DNA of 64,000 nt. Origin: JBBQWT01 sp038210375. GTDB lineage: Bacteria > Acidobacteriota > Terriglobia > Terriglobales > Acidobacteriaceae. Made by a program: the position numbers and the translations under genes. The notes under the pieces were generated by a model. The model was not told the DNA's origin. It searched no databases and was given only the letters and a program-made list of their open reading frames with translations. Location: assembly GCA_038210375.1 (NCBI GenBank), contig JBBQWT010000011.1:39215-103214 (forward strand). Direction: 5' to 3'. Shown piece by piece: positions 63,380 through 64,000 of this stretch; within the stretch, counting starts at the first letter, position 1; each line of letters begins with the position of its first letter.

Positions 63380-63705
63380 TGAACTCGGCGTTACTGAAGC
63401 AGGAAGTAGTCAGGGTCGCTCTGGAAAGAATCGCATCCCAGGCGGCTTCCCTATCATCGAATAGGTAACAGCCACCCAAACTGTCCCGGAAGGTTTTTCG
63501 TTGCCGTGGACTTATGATTCGAGACGAAAAGCCCAGGCTTTCAGCGATCTCGAAGGGTTTCTCGCTAATCGCGGCAACCTCCTAGATCTTTTATTCATGG
63601 CCGAGGGTTTCCTATGCGCGTTTTGCCTTGGGAACCGGTATCCGCACGCGCTCCGCTGCTGTCTAAGTTGTTTGCTTATAGACACCTGCGTTGAGCCGGG
63701 GGTTG

Positions 63706-63735
63706 TTGACCCGGGCGGCAGAATGCGGCCATAAC
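63706..63735 (+). promoter_or_regulatory. Candidate rRNA promoter P2
   Basis: TTGACC (63706-63711), an 18-base spacer and CATAAC (63730-63735). Both boxes match consensus moderately. The spacing and the similar ATAAC ending of the -10 to P1 favour a tandem promoter pair. Confidence 0.45.
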
Positions 63736-63815
63736 AAGTTTCGAGGACGAACTCCGGAGGCTTCGGCTGAAGGGGTTCCGAACTCCAAATCGAGCCGCCC
63801 AGCGCGGATTCGAGT

Positions 63816-63829
63816 TGGTCTTTGACAAC
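63816..63829 (+). promoter_or_regulatory. boxA-like antitermination site in the rrn leader
   Basis: TGGTCTTTGACAAC matches the boxA type (TGCTCTTTRACAA) that recruits NusB/NusE for rRNA antitermination. It lies about 140 bases upstream of the 16S 5' end, where such sites are usual. Confidence 0.65.
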
Positions 63830-63935
63830 AGGTTGAACGTGCCAGAAGATGTGAGGAAACGCTTGGGTACAAGTTGAAGCGATTCTCACAAGTTGAACAC
63901 CGTCGTCCAGGGTTTCGAGCCATGGATGGCGGCTA

Positions 63936-63961
63936 GCCTCCTTGACTTCCCGTCGGGAGGC
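63936..63961 (+). other. Hairpin just before the 16S gene
   Basis: GCCTCC (63936-63941) pairs with GGAGGC (63956-63961) around 14 bases, ending about 9 bases before the 16S 5' end. It is likely part of the leader fold involved in rRNA processing. Confidence 0.4.
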
Positions 63962-63970
63962 GCACAGGTT

Positions 63971-64000
63971 TCAAACGAGAGTTTGATCCTGGCTCAGAAT
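63971..64000 (+). rRNA. rrs: 16S ribosomal RNA, 5' end (partial)
   Basis: The universal 5' sequence AGAGTTTGATCCTGGCTCAG (E. coli position 8 onward) is at 63978-63997. Counting back puts the mature 5' end at about 63971. The gene continues beyond the window on the plus strand. Confidence 0.95.

Noticed and set aside
63501..63889. Open frames of 77 and 125 residues upstream of the 16S gene
   Set aside because: They overlap each other on opposite strands and lie within the rRNA leader with promoter-like and boxA-like elements; neither has a ribosome binding site or family features.
1..64000. tRNA genes, CRISPR arrays, insertion sequences or prophage genes
   Set aside because: I saw no cloverleaf with a CCA-proximal acceptor, no regularly spaced direct repeats and no transposase, integrase or phage structural protein. 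A proper tRNAscan was not possible here.

Overview
The window looks like a chromosomal segment of a GC-rich Gram-negative bacterium, most likely an Acidobacteriota member (Terriglobia/Acidobacteriia type). This is inferred from gene content: a 995-residue TonB-dependent receptor with an N-terminal carboxypeptidase-regulatory domain, a coiled-coil zinc-ribbon protein, several long TPR secretory proteins, paired TldD/TldE, and a radical SAM enzyme of the tetraether/membrane-spanning-lipid type. It is mostly housekeeping sequence. I saw no insertion sequence, prophage, CRISPR array or tRNA gene. The last 30 bases are the 5' end of a 16S rRNA gene, preceded by a leader of about 600 bases with promoter-like and boxA-like elements.

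Layout. 1-9.7 kb: a cut-off secreted protein, gltX, a 276-bp palindromic repeat, the hsp20 and clpB chaperone genes, a secreted hydrolase, and a minus-strand run (zinc-ribbon protein, TPR protein, RlmI-like methyltransferase). 9.7-23.9 kb: S9 peptidase with an MBL hydrolase, a Dus enzyme, rpmE, a large unknown protein with a PD-(D/E)XK-like signature, a short UvrC-like nuclease with a small cysteine protein, deoxynucleoside kinase, site-2 protease with CBS domains, rsmD, selD and a DnaC-like ATPase. 24-38 kb: tldD/tldE, a repeat cluster, polysaccharide deacetylase, hemL, mfd, a guanine-deaminase-like gene, an ECF sigma operon and galU. 38-48 kb: a second repeat cluster, acnA, an Nramp transporter, purD, a peroxiredoxin and the TonB receptor. 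48-64 kb: DsbA-like protein, EF-G-like GTPase, dienelactone hydrolase, XRE regulator, purH, a large TPR protein, two tandem paralogous membrane proteins, a radical SAM/Lgt-like pair, dgt and the start of an rrn operon.

The most interesting biology is selenium. selD (selenophosphate synthetase) and a peroxiredoxin each carry an in-frame TGA exactly where the family's catalytic Cys lies, and each TGA is followed by a plausible SECIS-like hairpin. Both are probably selenoproteins that ordinary gene calling would truncate. SelD would make the selenium donor needed for its own synthesis and for the peroxiredoxin. The second highlight is a translationally coupled pair, an Lgt-like membrane protein and a radical SAM enzyme resembling the archaeal tetraether synthase family. 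It is a candidate for membrane-spanning or branched tetraether lipid chemistry, for which Acidobacteriota are known. The third is a dispersed family of hairpin-forming repeats whose ends share a TGTCATTCTG terminus, with one copy that looks chimeric.
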